37,540 nucleotides of DNA, taken from a virus. Every line of letters begins with the position of its first letter. Within the stretch, counting starts at the first letter, position 1. The position numbers were made by a program, and so were the translations under genes. The stretch covers positions 1 to 37,540 of the IMG/VR virus record IMGVR_UViG_3300044641_001089, one strand, 5' to 3'. Of this stretch, positions 12,269 to 21,169 are shown one piece after another. Below the pieces are notes generated by a model that made no database searches, was not told the DNA's origin, and was given only the letters and a program-made list of their open reading frames with translations.

Positions 12269-13729
12269 ATGAATGACAACAAACATAACAAATATGAAGC
12301 CTTTGCAGAAAAATGGTTTAAGACTAGATCGGCTTGTGAGGGACAAAGTGCAATTCATAATGCTGGCGAAAAATTCTTACCTAGACTAGCAGATCAAACC
12401 GACCATGATTATCGGTCTTACAAATTAAGAGCCACATACTTTAATGCCACTGGTCGAACCCTTGAGGGTTTAGTTGGCATGGTATTCCGTAAAGACATAG
12501 AAAAAGAATACCCAACAGCAATGGAATCCATATTTGATGATTTGGATTTAAAGGGCAATAGCTTAGATGCGGTTGCCATGATGACTGTAACAGATTTAAT
12601 ACAGGTAGGACGCGCTGGCATATTAGTTGAATACCCAAGCGTCACCGAAGCCCCAAATAGCCTTGCTGATGCCGCCAAAGCTAACCTGCGCCCATATACA
12701 ACTTATTATCCTGCCGAATCAATCTTGGATTGGCGAGTGACTAGGGTAAATAATGTCATGCAACCTGTAATGATTAAATTGCAGGAATCTTATGAAATCC
12801 AAAAAAATGAATTTGAGTATGATACACAGCCGCAGATTCGCGCATTGTTACTTACTGAAATAGGCTATATACAGCGCATATACCGCAAAGATGGCAAAGG
12901 TAATTGGGTTCAATTTGAAAACGATATAGTGCCGCTTATTAAGGGCTCACCAATTCCGTTTATTCCATTTTGGGCGTTTGGCGCAAAAGAAAATTGCCTT
13001 GATTTGCAAGACCCACCAATTTTAGATTTGGCTGATTTAAATATTGCCCATTATCGAGTTACCGCTGATTACGAACGGGGATGTCATTTTGCTGGATTGC
13101 CAACCCCTATGTTAGCTGGATTCGTGTTTGATGAAAACGAAAAGGTCAGCATTGGATCATCTACCGCCATAGTGTCAAGTGATAGTAGTGCTAATTGGGG
13201 ATTCTTAGAGTTTACTGGGCAAGGTTTAGGCGCATTAGAGAAAAACCTATTGCAAAAAGAAGCGCAAATGGCGGCTATTGGAGCAAGGATGCTTGCCCCT
13301 GAAAAAGCTGGCGTAGAATCTGCTGGCACATTGTTGATGAGGTCAAATGGCGAAGCTAGTGTTTTAGCGGCTTTAGTCAAATTGACTGGCGAAAACTTTG
13401 AGCAGATTACTCGATTTATGGCTACATGGTATGGGGTAGATGGCGATATTGAGATTGAATTAAATTCTGACTTTATGCCAGTGCCTATGACTGCACAAGA
13501 ACTTGATTCATTGATGAAGGCATGGCAAGTCGGTGGAATACCTAAAGAGGAATTATTCTATGCGCTAAAACAAGGCGAGGTAATTCGTGAATCTACTACT
13601 TATGATGATTATTTACTTGGTTTAGAGGCTGACGCAACCAATAACGCTGCCACAATGATTGATGATGTAGATCAACCTGACGATAACACTGGCGTATTAG
13701 CGCAAATTAGGTCAAAACTTGGTCTATGA
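12269..13729 (+). CDS. Portal protein (DUF4055 family)
   Basis: A 486-residue portal protein of the DUF4055 type: N-terminal helical part with FLPRLADQTDHDYRSYKLRA, then GRTLEGLVGMVFRKD, a central ADLNIAHYRVTADYERGCHF segment, and the helical AGVESAGTLLMRSNGEASVL stretch before an acidic C-terminus. The portal forms the dodecameric ring at the head vertex through which DNA passes. I choose the ATG at 12269, right after the terminase stop, rather than GTG at 12257, which would overlap terL. Its stop overlaps the fibre gene as ATGA. Confidence 0.92.
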   Translation: MNDNKHNKYEAFAEKWFKTRSACEGQSAIHNAGEKFLPRLADQTDHDYRSYKLRATYFNATGRTLEGLVGMVFRKDIEKEYPTAMESIFDDLDLKGNSLDAVAMMTVTDLIQVGRAGILVEYPSVTEAPNSLADAAKANLRPYTTYYPAESILDWRVTRVNNVMQPVMIKLQESYEIQKNEFEYDTQPQIRALLLTEIGYIQRIYRKDGKGNWVQFENDIVPLIKGSPIPFIPFWAFGAKENCLDLQDPPILDLADLNIAHYRVTADYERGCHFAGLPTPMLAGFVFDENEKVSIGSSTAIVSSDSSANWGFLEFTGQGLGALEKNLLQKEAQMAAIGARMLAPEKAGVESAGTLLMRSNGEASVLAALVKLTGENFEQITRFMATWYGVDGDIEIELNSDFMPVPMTAQELDSLMKAWQVGGIPKEELFYALKQGEVIRESTTYDDYLLGLEADATNNAATMIDDVDQPDDNTGVLAQIRSKLGL

Positions 13730-15915
13730 ATGAGTTAGTCGCATTATTAACCGAAGCCCTAGCAAAACTTAAGGATCGAGTTGATGCAATTGTCATGCCT
13801 GAATCAATTAAAGGTGACAAAGGCGAAAAAGGTGACAAGGGCGATAAAGGTGATCAAGGCGATGCTGGAAAAGATGGCGCAGACGGCATTGCTGGTGAGC
13901 GTGGGACTGATGGTGTAGATGGTAAAGACGGCAAAGATGGCGTAGATGGAGCAGATGGCATTGATGGCAAAGATGGTAAAAATGGGCAAGATGGAAAAGA
14001 TGGGCAAGATGGAAAAAATGGCATTGACGGTAAAGATGGCATTGATGGTTTGTCTATTAAAGGCGATAAAGGCGATAAGCCGAATCACGAATGGAAAGGC
14101 ACAAAATTAAGATTTGAATTGCCTAATGGCGAGTGGGGCAAGTCCATTGATTTAGCTGGTAAAGATGGATTAAGTCGTTTCATGGGTGGATCTACTGGCG
14201 TTCAATCATTAACATCTACTGGCAATACCGTTCAAATTACAAATGATGGAACTACTTTCAATTTGGAAGTTTCGCCTACCAGTGGTGGAATAACCGAAAT
14301 AACATCATTAGATGGTAGCCTTGTTGTAACTCAAGACGGCACAGTTGCCAATGTCCAAGTATCGGAAGCATCGCCAGCGTCAACAATATTAGCGCAAGTT
14401 CGTAATGCCACTGGCGCAACCTTGACAAAAGGAACTGTGGTTTATATTAGTGGAGCAATAGGAAATAAAGCCACCGTTTCAAAAGCATTAGCAACATCCG
14501 ATGCGACTTCTGCTCAAACCCTTGGATTAATTACTTCTGATTTAGCAAACAATAGTAACGGTTATGTTACTGTAATGGGTCAATTGGTTGGATTAAATAC
14601 ATCCGCATTTAATGAGGGCGATCAGTTATATTTAAGTGGAACGGTTGCTGGAACATATACGGCAACAAGACAATTAGCACCAACTCATTTAGTTTATATT
14701 GGCATAGTCACAAGAAGTCATAATAATTTTGGCGCAATTGAAGTCAAAGTGCAAAATGGCTATGAATTGGATGAATTACATGATGTTTCCATTGTAAGCA
14801 AAACAAACAATCAAGCCTTAGTCTATGAATCTGCCACAGGATTATGGAAAAATAAAACAATCGATTATTCATGGCTTAATAACAAGCCAACAATTCCGAC
14901 TGCCGTCAGTCAATTAACCAATGATAGTGGTTTTATTACTGGCGTAACTTGGGATCAGGTTACTAGCAAACCAACATTTGCCACAGTAGCAACTTCAGGC
15001 TCATATAGCGATCTATCAAACAAGCCCACTATTCCAGTTGTGCCTACAAATATAAGCGCATTCACTAATGATAGTGGATACATAACTGGTTATACCGAAA
15101 CAGATCCAGTTTTTGTTGCTCATGCCGCTTATAATGTTACATCATTAAAAATAACCAACTGGGATACTGCTTATAGTTGGGGAAATCATGCGACTGCTGG
15201 CTATTTAACAAGCATTAGCGGATTAATGGTTACTACCGCATTAGGGTTTACGCCATATAATGCAACTAACCCATCGGGATATATCAGCACTGAAACGGAT
15301 CCAATATTTACTGCTCATGCGGCTTATGGAATTACCAGCACAAACATAAGTAATTGGAGCACTGCCTATGGGTGGGGCAATCATGCAAGTGCAGGATATT
15401 TAACTGCCGCCAGTGTTGGAACTATTGCTACTCAAAATAGCGATTCAGTCAATATAGATGGCGGTAATATAGATAACACGCCAATTGGTGCGACTACTGC
15501 AAGCACTGGCGCATTTACTACTATTACATCAGATATTGCAAGCGGTAAGTTTGTTACATTTAAAATATCGGGGACAGAAGCAGGATCAATTGCCGTCAAT
15601 GGCGCAACAACAATCTATAACACCACCTCGGATTATCGCCTTAAAACAAATCAAAGACCGTTGTGCAATTATGAACAATTTATAAATGCGTTAAAGCCAA
15701 AACAATGGGAGTGGTTCGGTAGCAATATAACAGCAAGCGGATTTATTGCCCATGAAGTGCAAGAAGTTGCCCCAACATCGGTTATGGGTGAAAAAGATGG
15801 CGATGATTATCAAAGCATGGATGCCAGCTCACCTGAAATCATGGCGAACTTAATTGCCTATGTTCAAAACCTAAGTGCAAAAATTGCACATTTGGAAAAC
15901 CAATTAAATGGCTAG
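13726..15915 (+). CDS. Collagen-like fibre with S74 chaperone domain
   Basis: A 729-residue fibre. Residues 29-120 are collagen-like Gly-X-Y triplets (GDKGEKGDKGDKGDQGD and GKDGKDGVDGADG types), which should trimerise. The middle contains beta-structured segments and two repeats of the form NW-x-TAY-x-WGNHA-x-AGYLT (about 470-500 and 540-570). The C-terminus, from SDYRLKTNQRPL through GFIAHEVQEVAPTSV to a leucine-zipper-like end, is the intramolecular chaperone of peptidase S74, which trimerises and cuts itself off, probably at the Ser of SDYRLK. It lies between portal and MuF genes rather than with the tail fibres, so it may be a head or neck fibre. Overlaps both neighbours. Confidence 0.9.
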   Translation: MNELVALLTEALAKLKDRVDAIVMPESIKGDKGEKGDKGDKGDQGDAGKDGADGIAGERGTDGVDGKDGKDGVDGADGIDGKDGKNGQDGKDGQDGKNGIDGKDGIDGLSIKGDKGDKPNHEWKGTKLRFELPNGEWGKSIDLAGKDGLSRFMGGSTGVQSLTSTGNTVQITNDGTTFNLEVSPTSGGITEITSLDGSLVVTQDGTVANVQVSEASPASTILAQVRNATGATLTKGTVVYISGAIGNKATVSKALATSDATSAQTLGLITSDLANNSNGYVTVMGQLVGLNTSAFNEGDQLYLSGTVAGTYTATRQLAPTHLVYIGIVTRSHNNFGAIEVKVQNGYELDELHDVSIVSKTNNQALVYESATGLWKNKTIDYSWLNNKPTIPTAVSQLTNDSGFITGVTWDQVTSKPTFATVATSGSYSDLSNKPTIPVVPTNISAFTNDSGYITGYTETDPVFVAHAAYNVTSLKITNWDTAYSWGNHATAGYLTSISGLMVTTALGFTPYNATNPSGYISTETDPIFTAHAAYGITSTNISNWSTAYGWGNHASAGYLTAASVGTIATQNSDSVNIDGGNIDNTPIGATTASTGAFTTITSDIASGKFVTFKISGTEAGSIAVNGATTIYNTTSDYRLKTNQRPLCNYEQFINALKPKQWEWFGSNITASGFIAHEVQEVAPTSVMGEKDGDDYQSMDASSPEIMANLIAYVQNLSAKIAHLENQLNG

Positions 15916-17746
15916 TGCCAATGAGAAGTTATTAAATGCAGAAATTAACCATGCCATTGATGTGCTTGGTTATAGCAATGCTGTGTCAAAAAAAATCATT
16001 AATATATTAAATAAAGCCGATGTTGATCTTTTTAATAAATTAACTACCGAATTAAATAAAGTAACACCAAGCCCTGAAAAGGTTAGCAGGATTAATGCTC
16101 TTTTAAAGTCAGTTGATAAACTTAACTCTGCCGCTTATGGGAAAGTGTCAAATCAATTAAAATTAGAATTAAAAGGGTTTACTGAAGCTGAATTAAATTA
16201 TCAGGAAGGACTTATCGGTAGCGTTGCGCCTGTAAAAGTTTTGCCTATTTCACCTGAAGCCGCTTATGCCGCGGCAGTTGCCACTCCGTTTCAAGGTAAG
16301 TTTTTAGATGAATTTTTATCAGGAATGGAATTGCAAAAAGCAAACCTTATTCGCAATGCCGTGAGAATGGGATTTATTGAAAGCCAAACCACTGGCGAAA
16401 TAGTCAATAAAATAAGAGGCACAAAAGCGTTAAATTATACTGATGGCATATTAAATATCACTAGAGCAAATGCCGAATCCGTTGTATTGACTGCAATTGC
16501 CCATACAGGCAATGTTGCCCAACAAAGGTTATATGATACAAATGATGATATTATTAAAGGGTATCGCTATACAGCAACCCTTGATACTCGCACCACTGAA
16601 TTGTGTGCTAGTAGAGATGGAAACTTTTATAAAGTCGGGATGCCAAAGCCTGCCATTCCAGCGCATTTTAGATGCCGAAGCAGATATGTTGCTGTTATTA
16701 AGTCATTCAAAGATTTAGGGCTGGATGTTGATTTGCCTGAAAGCACTAGGGCGTCAATGGATGGGCAAGTGCCAGCTAAGACCACATATCAAGATTGGCT
16801 AAAAAAACAGTCTGTGCAGAGGCAAAACGAGGTGCTTGGGGTTACTAAAGCAAAGCTATTTAGAGATGGCGGTTTATCAATCGATAAGTTTGTAAGCCCA
16901 ACTGGTCATGTATATACATTAGATGAATTAAGAATCCGCAATGCCAAAGCGTTTGATAATGTTGTTACTGATAATTTTATTAGATCACCAAATCTTACCG
17001 AAAAAGAAAGAACAGTAGAAACTAAATTCTATAATGCAATAAAAGCCAATAAAAAAGCATTGATGGATAGTTATAGAAAAGTTTATGGCAATGTAATTGA
17101 TCCCGATTTAGTAAAAACATTAAGCCGTGATTTTGTTGCTGATCGTGATTTGGTTGGCGCAGTCCATGAGCCTAGTTCTTATTTGGCTAAAGAACTTTAT
17201 ACGGATGCGTTAAATGTAAAACGCATTAATAATGATAAGTCAGCCACATTATTTACTGCTGGTGGTAGTGGATCAGGCAAATCTGCCACTATGTCATTAG
17301 CCGCAGAAACCTTAGGCATTAAAAAAGATGGGCTTATTTATGATTCAGTATTAGGTAGTTTTGAATCAGCTAGAATTAAAATTGAACAAGCCCTTGAAGC
17401 AACCAAAGGCAATGTTGCTATTGTTTATACAAATACACCTATTGAAAATGCTTTAAGTTTTAATGCAAGCAGACCAAGAGCCGTTGATATAAATACTTTA
17501 ATTAGAGCGCATACTGGGGCAAGCAAAACAATTAAAGAGTTGGCTGCGTTTTATGCAAATAACCCTAGAGTGCAAATTCAAGTTATAAATAATGGCGGCA
17601 CACCTAAGTCAGTTGCACTTGGAAGTGTGAATGATGTGCCAGTTTATAATGACGCAAAATTAAAAACTTTATTAAACGCAAAAGCTAAAGATTTGCTAGA
17701 TAATGGATCAATCAATATTGATCGCTATAATTTATTGGTGAAATAA
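15908..17746 (+). CDS. MuF head morphogenesis protein fused to zeta-toxin-like kinase
   Basis: A 612-residue two-part protein. Residues about 130-265 are the Mu gpF/SPP1 gp7 head morphogenesis domain, ending in the signature ELCASRDGNFYKVGMPKPAI followed by PAHFRCRSRY (His253, Cys256). Minor head proteins of this type sit inside the capsid near the portal and may be ejected with DNA. Residues about 350-612 form a second domain with a Walker A motif AGGSGSGKS (451-459), an IYDS acidic site (Asp479), AIVYTNTPIENAL and RAVDINTLIRAHTGA, the pattern of zeta-toxin/P-loop kinases that phosphorylate UDP-N-acetyl sugars. MuF proteins with C-terminal toxin domains are known as a polymorphic toxin class in prophages. 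Activity here is inferred. The 56-residue gene overlapping its stop could be its antitoxin. Confidence 0.88.
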   Translation: MASANEKLLNAEINHAIDVLGYSNAVSKKIINILNKADVDLFNKLTTELNKVTPSPEKVSRINALLKSVDKLNSAAYGKVSNQLKLELKGFTEAELNYQEGLIGSVAPVKVLPISPEAAYAAAVATPFQGKFLDEFLSGMELQKANLIRNAVRMGFIESQTTGEIVNKIRGTKALNYTDGILNITRANAESVVLTAIAHTGNVAQQRLYDTNDDIIKGYRYTATLDTRTTELCASRDGNFYKVGMPKPAIPAHFRCRSRYVAVIKSFKDLGLDVDLPESTRASMDGQVPAKTTYQDWLKKQSVQRQNEVLGVTKAKLFRDGGLSIDKFVSPTGHVYTLDELRIRNAKAFDNVVTDNFIRSPNLTEKERTVETKFYNAIKANKKALMDSYRKVYGNVIDPDLVKTLSRDFVADRDLVGAVHEPSSYLAKELYTDALNVKRINNDKSATLFTAGGSGSGKSATMSLAAETLGIKKDGLIYDSVLGSFESARIKIEQALEATKGNVAIVYTNTPIENALSFNASRPRAVDINTLIRAHTGASKTIKELAAFYANNPRVQIQVINNGGTPKSVALGSVNDVPVYNDAKLKTLLNAKAKDLLDNGSINIDRYNLLVK

Positions 17747-17916
17747 TGAAAAACGCTGAAATTGTTGGATCTAATTTGCCCGAAGATAAAGTTAAAGAAA
17801 ACTTTGAAATTGCAAAAGAAAAATGGCTAAACATGTTAAATGGTCAAACTCTTGCAGAATACGAAGATAATCTTGAGAATAATGCAATTAAAAAAATTAA
17901 GGCGTATAATATTTAA
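17746..17916 (+). CDS. Small acidic protein, candidate partner of the MuF-zeta protein (56 aa)
   Basis: A 56-residue, mainly helical and charged protein (MKNAEIVGSNLPEDKVKENF, then EIAKEKWLNMLNGQ and a LAEYEDNLENN segment). It begins in the stop codon of the MuF-zeta gene (TAATG), so it is translationally coupled to it. Zeta toxins are normally held by small helical epsilon-type antitoxins; this size, helical character and position fit an antitoxin or immunity protein, but there is no sequence match I can point to. The alternative is a small structural or chaperone protein of the head. No membrane segment. Confidence 0.7.
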   Translation: MKNAEIVGSNLPEDKVKENFEIAKEKWLNMLNGQTLAEYEDNLENNAIKKIKAYNI

Positions 17917-17935
17917 TAAGTTTTATTGGAATCTG

Positions 17936-18013
17936 TTAGCCGTGCTGATGGGTTTTGTTTCGTGGCAGTGCCACAAAGTAATGAGCCAGTGGCTTAAATG
18001 ACGGCAGTGCCGT
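17936..18013 (+). promoter_or_regulatory. Four tandem triloop hairpins before the scaffold gene
   Basis: Four short stem-loops with 3-base loops follow one another: TTAGC-CGT-GCTGA (17936-17948), GTGGC-AGT-GCCAC (17962-17974), AGCC-AGT-GGCT (17984-17994) and ACGGC-AGT-GCCGT (18001-18013). Stems differ by compensating changes while the AGT loop is kept in three, which argues for selection on structure. The last ends immediately before AAAGGGG, the ribosome binding site of the scaffold gene. A translational operator or mRNA-processing element is likely; the ligand is unknown. Confidence 0.7.
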
Positions 18014-18026
18014 AAAGGGGTATGAC

Positions 18027-18641
18027 ATGAAGTTAGAGGAATTAACGCAAGATAAATTAGATGGGTTATTAAGTAAATTTGAAGCATTAGAGGAAAGCAA
18101 CAAAGGATTAAAGTCCGACTTGGTTAAGTTAAAAGCTAAAGCCAAAGGCGCAGATATAGATCCCGATGAATATGCTAATCTACAAAATCAAGTTGCTGAA
18201 CTATCTAGCAAGCTAGAGAATGATGGAAAATTAAGCAAAAAAGAGGTTGAAAGGCTATCGGGACTTGTTAAAGAGAAAGATGGCGCATTAACAACTTATT
18301 TATTAGATGCTAATTTAACTGATTCATTGGCTAAATCTAAAGTTAAACCTGAGCTTATGGATGCCGCAAAGGCATTGCTGAAAATGCAAGCCACAATCAA
18401 AGCTGAAAATGGTAACTACCAAGCTGTGATTGGTGATAAAGCACTAGGCGATTTTGTTAAAGAGTGGGCTACAAGTGAAACAGGTAAGCATTTTGTAGCG
18501 GCTGAAAACAATTCGGGTGGCGGTGCGCAAGGTGGTAACAATAATTCTCAAACCAAGACTATAAGTAGGTCTGAATTTGATGCTAAATCGCAGTTTGAAA
18601 GAGCTACATTAGCAAAAGACGGATTTAAAGTGGTCGATTAA
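18027..18641 (+). CDS. Scaffolding protein
   Basis: A 204-residue, highly charged protein with predicted coiled coil over residues 1-90 (LEALEESNKGLKSDLVKLKA and LQNQVAELSSKLEND), a helical central part and a Gly/Asn-rich linker (NNSGGGAQGGNNNSQ), ending with a short basic-hydrophobic segment. Length, coiled coil and position right before the coat gene are those of phage capsid scaffolds, which guide coat assembly and then leave or are degraded. The gene is preceded by a run of small hairpins and an AAAGGGG ribosome binding site. Confidence 0.82.
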   Translation: MKLEELTQDKLDGLLSKFEALEESNKGLKSDLVKLKAKAKGADIDPDEYANLQNQVAELSSKLENDGKLSKKEVERLSGLVKEKDGALTTYLLDANLTDSLAKSKVKPELMDAAKALLKMQATIKAENGNYQAVIGDKALGDFVKEWATSETGKHFVAAENNSGGGAQGGNNNSQTKTISRSEFDAKSQFERATLAKDGFKVVD

Positions 18642-18656
18642 ATTTAAGGAAATAAT

Positions 18657-19799
18657 ATGGCAAACGTATTAACCGATTTAGCCGCTGATCTATATAAAGC
18701 GGCAGACACAGTAGGTCGTGAACTTACTGGTATTACTTCTAGTGCTACTATCAATGGTAGCGGTTCAGAGCGCGTTGCGTTAAACGACGTTGTTCGTTCA
18801 CATTTCACTCGTTCAGCAAGTGCCGTTGATAATGCACCTGCAATGACAATCCCTGAAGGCACTGATCAAACAGTTGATAGCAAAACTCTATCAATTACTA
18901 AATCACGCGGCGTTCAAATCCCTTGGACTGGCGAAGACATCCGTCATGTAAACAATGGTTCAGGTTTTGAAACAATCTACGGTGATCAAATTCGCCAAGC
19001 TATGCGCACATTAGCTAACGAAATCGAAGTGGATCTAGCTACTGCGGCTTATGTTGGTGCTTCACGCGCTTACGGTACTGCTGGCACTACTCCATTTGGT
19101 TCTAACTTCAATGATGTTGCTGAATTGCGTAAAATCTTAGTGGACAATGGCGCACCTATGACCGATGTAACAATGGTCTTAAATACTGCCGCTGGTACTA
19201 AATTGCGTAACCTTGCTCAATTGCAAAAAGCTAATGAAAATGGCTCTGATCAATTGTTGCGTAATGGCGTGTTGTTAGATTTGCAAGGCATTATGCTTAA
19301 AGAATCTGCTGGCATCCAATTACCTAGCATTGGTACTGGTACTTCTTATGCTGTGAATAAAGTTGGCGGCTATGTTGTTGGTGACACTGCAATTACTTTA
19401 GATACTGGTACAGGTACAGTTTTAGCTGGTGACATTGTTACATTTGCTGGTGATACCAACAAATATGTTGTTGCTTCTGCTTTGGCTTCAAATGTGGTTA
19501 CTTTAGCCGCACCAGGCTTGCGTCAAACATTAGCAAATGATGTTGTTATGACCGTTGTTGGTGCTTCTACTCGCAATGTGGTATTCCACCGCAATGCTTT
19601 AGAGTTGGCTATTCGTGCTCCAGCAATGCCAAACGGTGGTGATGCCGCTGTGGACGCTATGACCATTCAAGATCCATATTCAGGTCTAGTGTTTGAAGTT
19701 CGTGCATACAAGGGCTTCCAAAAAGCTATGTTTAATGTATCTGCGGCTTGGGGTACTAAACTATGGAAACCTGAATTTGCGGCTGTATTGTTAGGCTAG
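18657..19799 (+). CDS. Major capsid protein (P22 coat-like)
   Basis: A 380-residue coat protein of the P22 gp5-like HK97-fold type. It opens with ANVLTDLAADLYKAADTVGR, has TIPEGTDQTVDSKTLSITKS and a helical backbone (QIRQAMRTLANEIEVDLATA), a probable insertion domain at about 240-300 with LAGDIVTFAGDTNKYVV and LAAPGLRQTL, and a C-terminal AVDAMTIQDPYSGLVFEVRA. Codon use looks biased to a smaller codon set than neighbours (for example cgt and gct), as expected for the most abundant product. TAAGGAAATAAT gives a strong ribosome binding site, and a 9-bp hairpin follows the stop. Confidence 0.93.
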   Translation: MANVLTDLAADLYKAADTVGRELTGITSSATINGSGSERVALNDVVRSHFTRSASAVDNAPAMTIPEGTDQTVDSKTLSITKSRGVQIPWTGEDIRHVNNGSGFETIYGDQIRQAMRTLANEIEVDLATAAYVGASRAYGTAGTTPFGSNFNDVAELRKILVDNGAPMTDVTMVLNTAAGTKLRNLAQLQKANENGSDQLLRNGVLLDLQGIMLKESAGIQLPSIGTGTSYAVNKVGGYVVGDTAITLDTGTGTVLAGDIVTFAGDTNKYVVASALASNVVTLAAPGLRQTLANDVVMTVVGASTRNVVFHRNALELAIRAPAMPNGGDAAVDAMTIQDPYSGLVFEVRAYKGFQKAMFNVSAAWGTKLWKPEFAAVLLG

Positions 19800-19810
19800 T
19801 AATTCAAGTG

Positions 19811-19834
19811 GAAAAGCTCTTAACGGGGCTTTTC
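19811..19834 (+). terminator. Hairpin after the coat gene
   Basis: GAAAAGCTC and GGGCTTTTC pair (9 bp, one G-U) around TTAACG. There is no U-tract after it, so it is more likely an mRNA 3'-end stabiliser, partial terminator or processing site that sets the coat message apart from downstream genes. Confidence 0.6.
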
Positions 19835-19860
19835 TGCTGGGGTTATTACAAAGGATTATT

Positions 19861-20382
19861 ATGAGTTTAATTGTTGAAAACGGAACTGGATTAGCTAATG
19901 CTGAAAGTTATATCAGTGTAGCCGATGCCGACACTTACCATTCTAATCGTGGGAGCTCTGCTTGGACGAGTTTAACGACTGCCGTTAAAGAGCAAGCATT
20001 ACGCAAAGCGACGGATTACATTGAGCAAGTTTATCGTTTGCGCTTTTTAGGATTCCGTCATACAGAATTACAGGCGTTAAGTTTTCCAAGGGATGAGGTT
20101 CAAAGAAAAGATTTTACTTATCTAAATCAGTTTTCTTTTTATCCAAATGATGTTGTGCCCACTGAAGTTGCAAATGCTTGTGCGGATTTAGGATTAAGAG
20201 CATCGACTGATGATTTAGCCCCTGATATTGAAAGAATTGCCAAAAAAGAAAAGGTTGCTAGTTTAGAAGTTGAATATGATGATACTAAACAGGCTTATAC
20301 CAAATATCGCGCAATAGATAATTTACTTGCGCCATTTTTAAGCAGTAGTTCAGGGATTAACCGCGATGTGGTGCGTGCGTGA
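19861..20382 (+). CDS. Head-tail connector (DnaT-like family)
   Basis: A 173-residue protein of the family labelled 'putative DnaT-like ssDNA-binding protein' in databases, which in phages is a head completion/adaptor protein. The typical pattern is visible: MSLIVENGTGLANAESYISV, ADADTYHSNRG, then KATDYIEQVYRLRFLGFR and LSFPRDEV. It should attach to the portal ring after packaging. RBS AAAGGATT. The next gene starts at an overlapping GTG (GTGA). Confidence 0.85.
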   Translation: MSLIVENGTGLANAESYISVADADTYHSNRGSSAWTSLTTAVKEQALRKATDYIEQVYRLRFLGFRHTELQALSFPRDEVQRKDFTYLNQFSFYPNDVVPTEVANACADLGLRASTDDLAPDIERIAKKEKVASLEVEYDDTKQAYTKYRAIDNLLAPFLSSSSGINRDVVRA

Positions 20383-20732
20383 ACTATAACAACTTAAAAA
20401 ATACTGCTCGTAGTTTGTTGGCTAAATTTGGTCAGTCCATGACATTAACTAAATATTTAGTTGGAACTTATGATGCCACTACTGGTGAGAATAGTTCTAC
20501 TACTAGCGAAACAACCGATATTGGTGTGATCATGCCTTATGGCGATGGATTAAAGGCGAGCGAAAATAGTTTAATTAAAGCTGACGATCAGCAAATATTT
20601 ATACAGATGGCTACTGTGCCTAGTGTTGCAGATAAAATAAGCGTTGCTGGTGTAGTTTATGATGTTGTCAGCGTAAAAGCCATTGAGCCTGCTGGCATAA
20701 ATGTATTGTATGAATTACAGGTAAGAAAATGA
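20379..20732 (+). CDS. Head closure/neck protein, GTG start
   Basis: A 117-residue protein with strand-rich segments (SMTLTKYLVGTYDATTGENS, then VIMPYGDG, DQQIFIQMATV and a C-terminal INVLYELQVRK), resembling siphovirus head closure (stopper) proteins in size and position, second after the coat. It uses a GTG start in the stop codon of the connector gene (GTGA). The stopper plugs the portal channel after packaging and offers the surface for tail attachment. Confidence 0.75.
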   Translation: MNYNNLKNTARSLLAKFGQSMTLTKYLVGTYDATTGENSSTTSETTDIGVIMPYGDGLKASENSLIKADDQQIFIQMATVPSVADKISVAGVVYDVVSVKAIEPAGINVLYELQVRK

Positions 20733-21169
20733 CAAATACAGGCGTTTTAACCGTTGATTTAAATAAGATACTAAATAAATCAATGGCAAATGCCTCGCAA
20801 GTTGCTAGAGCGATTGCATTAGAATTAGAAAGTAGGGTTGTATTAAAAAGCCCCGTTGATAGTGGTAGATTGCGTGGTAATTGGAATGTCGGACTAAATA
20901 TGCCCGACAAAACAGAACAGGCAGAGGATAAAAGCGGCAGTATGGCTAATTCTAGAGCCGTAGGCGCGTTATCTAGCTTTAAGCTAGGGGATAGTATATT
21001 TATTACAAATAATCTGCCCTATACGCACAAGCTGGAGTTTGGCTTATATGGTAATGGACCAAAAACCACTGGTGGATTTTCAAAACAAGCCCCACATGGA
21101 TTTATAAGAATAACTTACCAAGAAGTTATGAGCGCATTCGATAACATTGGTCGCAAGGTGGTGAAATGA
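20729..21169 (+). CDS. HK97 gp10-like neck/tail completion protein
   Basis: A 146-residue protein with the HK97 gp10-family pattern: an N-terminal helix (ANASQVARAIALELESRVVL), the KSPVDSGRLRGNWNV motif at about residues 38-53 (S-P-V-D-x-G-x-L-R is diagnostic), a beta-rich middle with SIFITNNLPYTHKLEFG and a C-terminal PHGFIRITYQEV. Members sit at the head-tail interface. ATGA overlaps link it to both neighbours. Confidence 0.85.
   Translation: MTNTGVLTVDLNKILNKSMANASQVARAIALELESRVVLKSPVDSGRLRGNWNVGLNMPDKTEQAEDKSGSMANSRAVGALSSFKLGDSIFITNNLPYTHKLEFGLYGNGPKTTGGFSKQAPHGFIRITYQEVMSAFDNIGRKVVK

Noticed and set aside
13804-14088. Long reading frames on the - strand opposite the collagen region, Ile- or Pro-rich
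   Set aside because: They are mirror images of the Gly-X-Y codon repeats, with no ribosome binding site and with low-complexity products.
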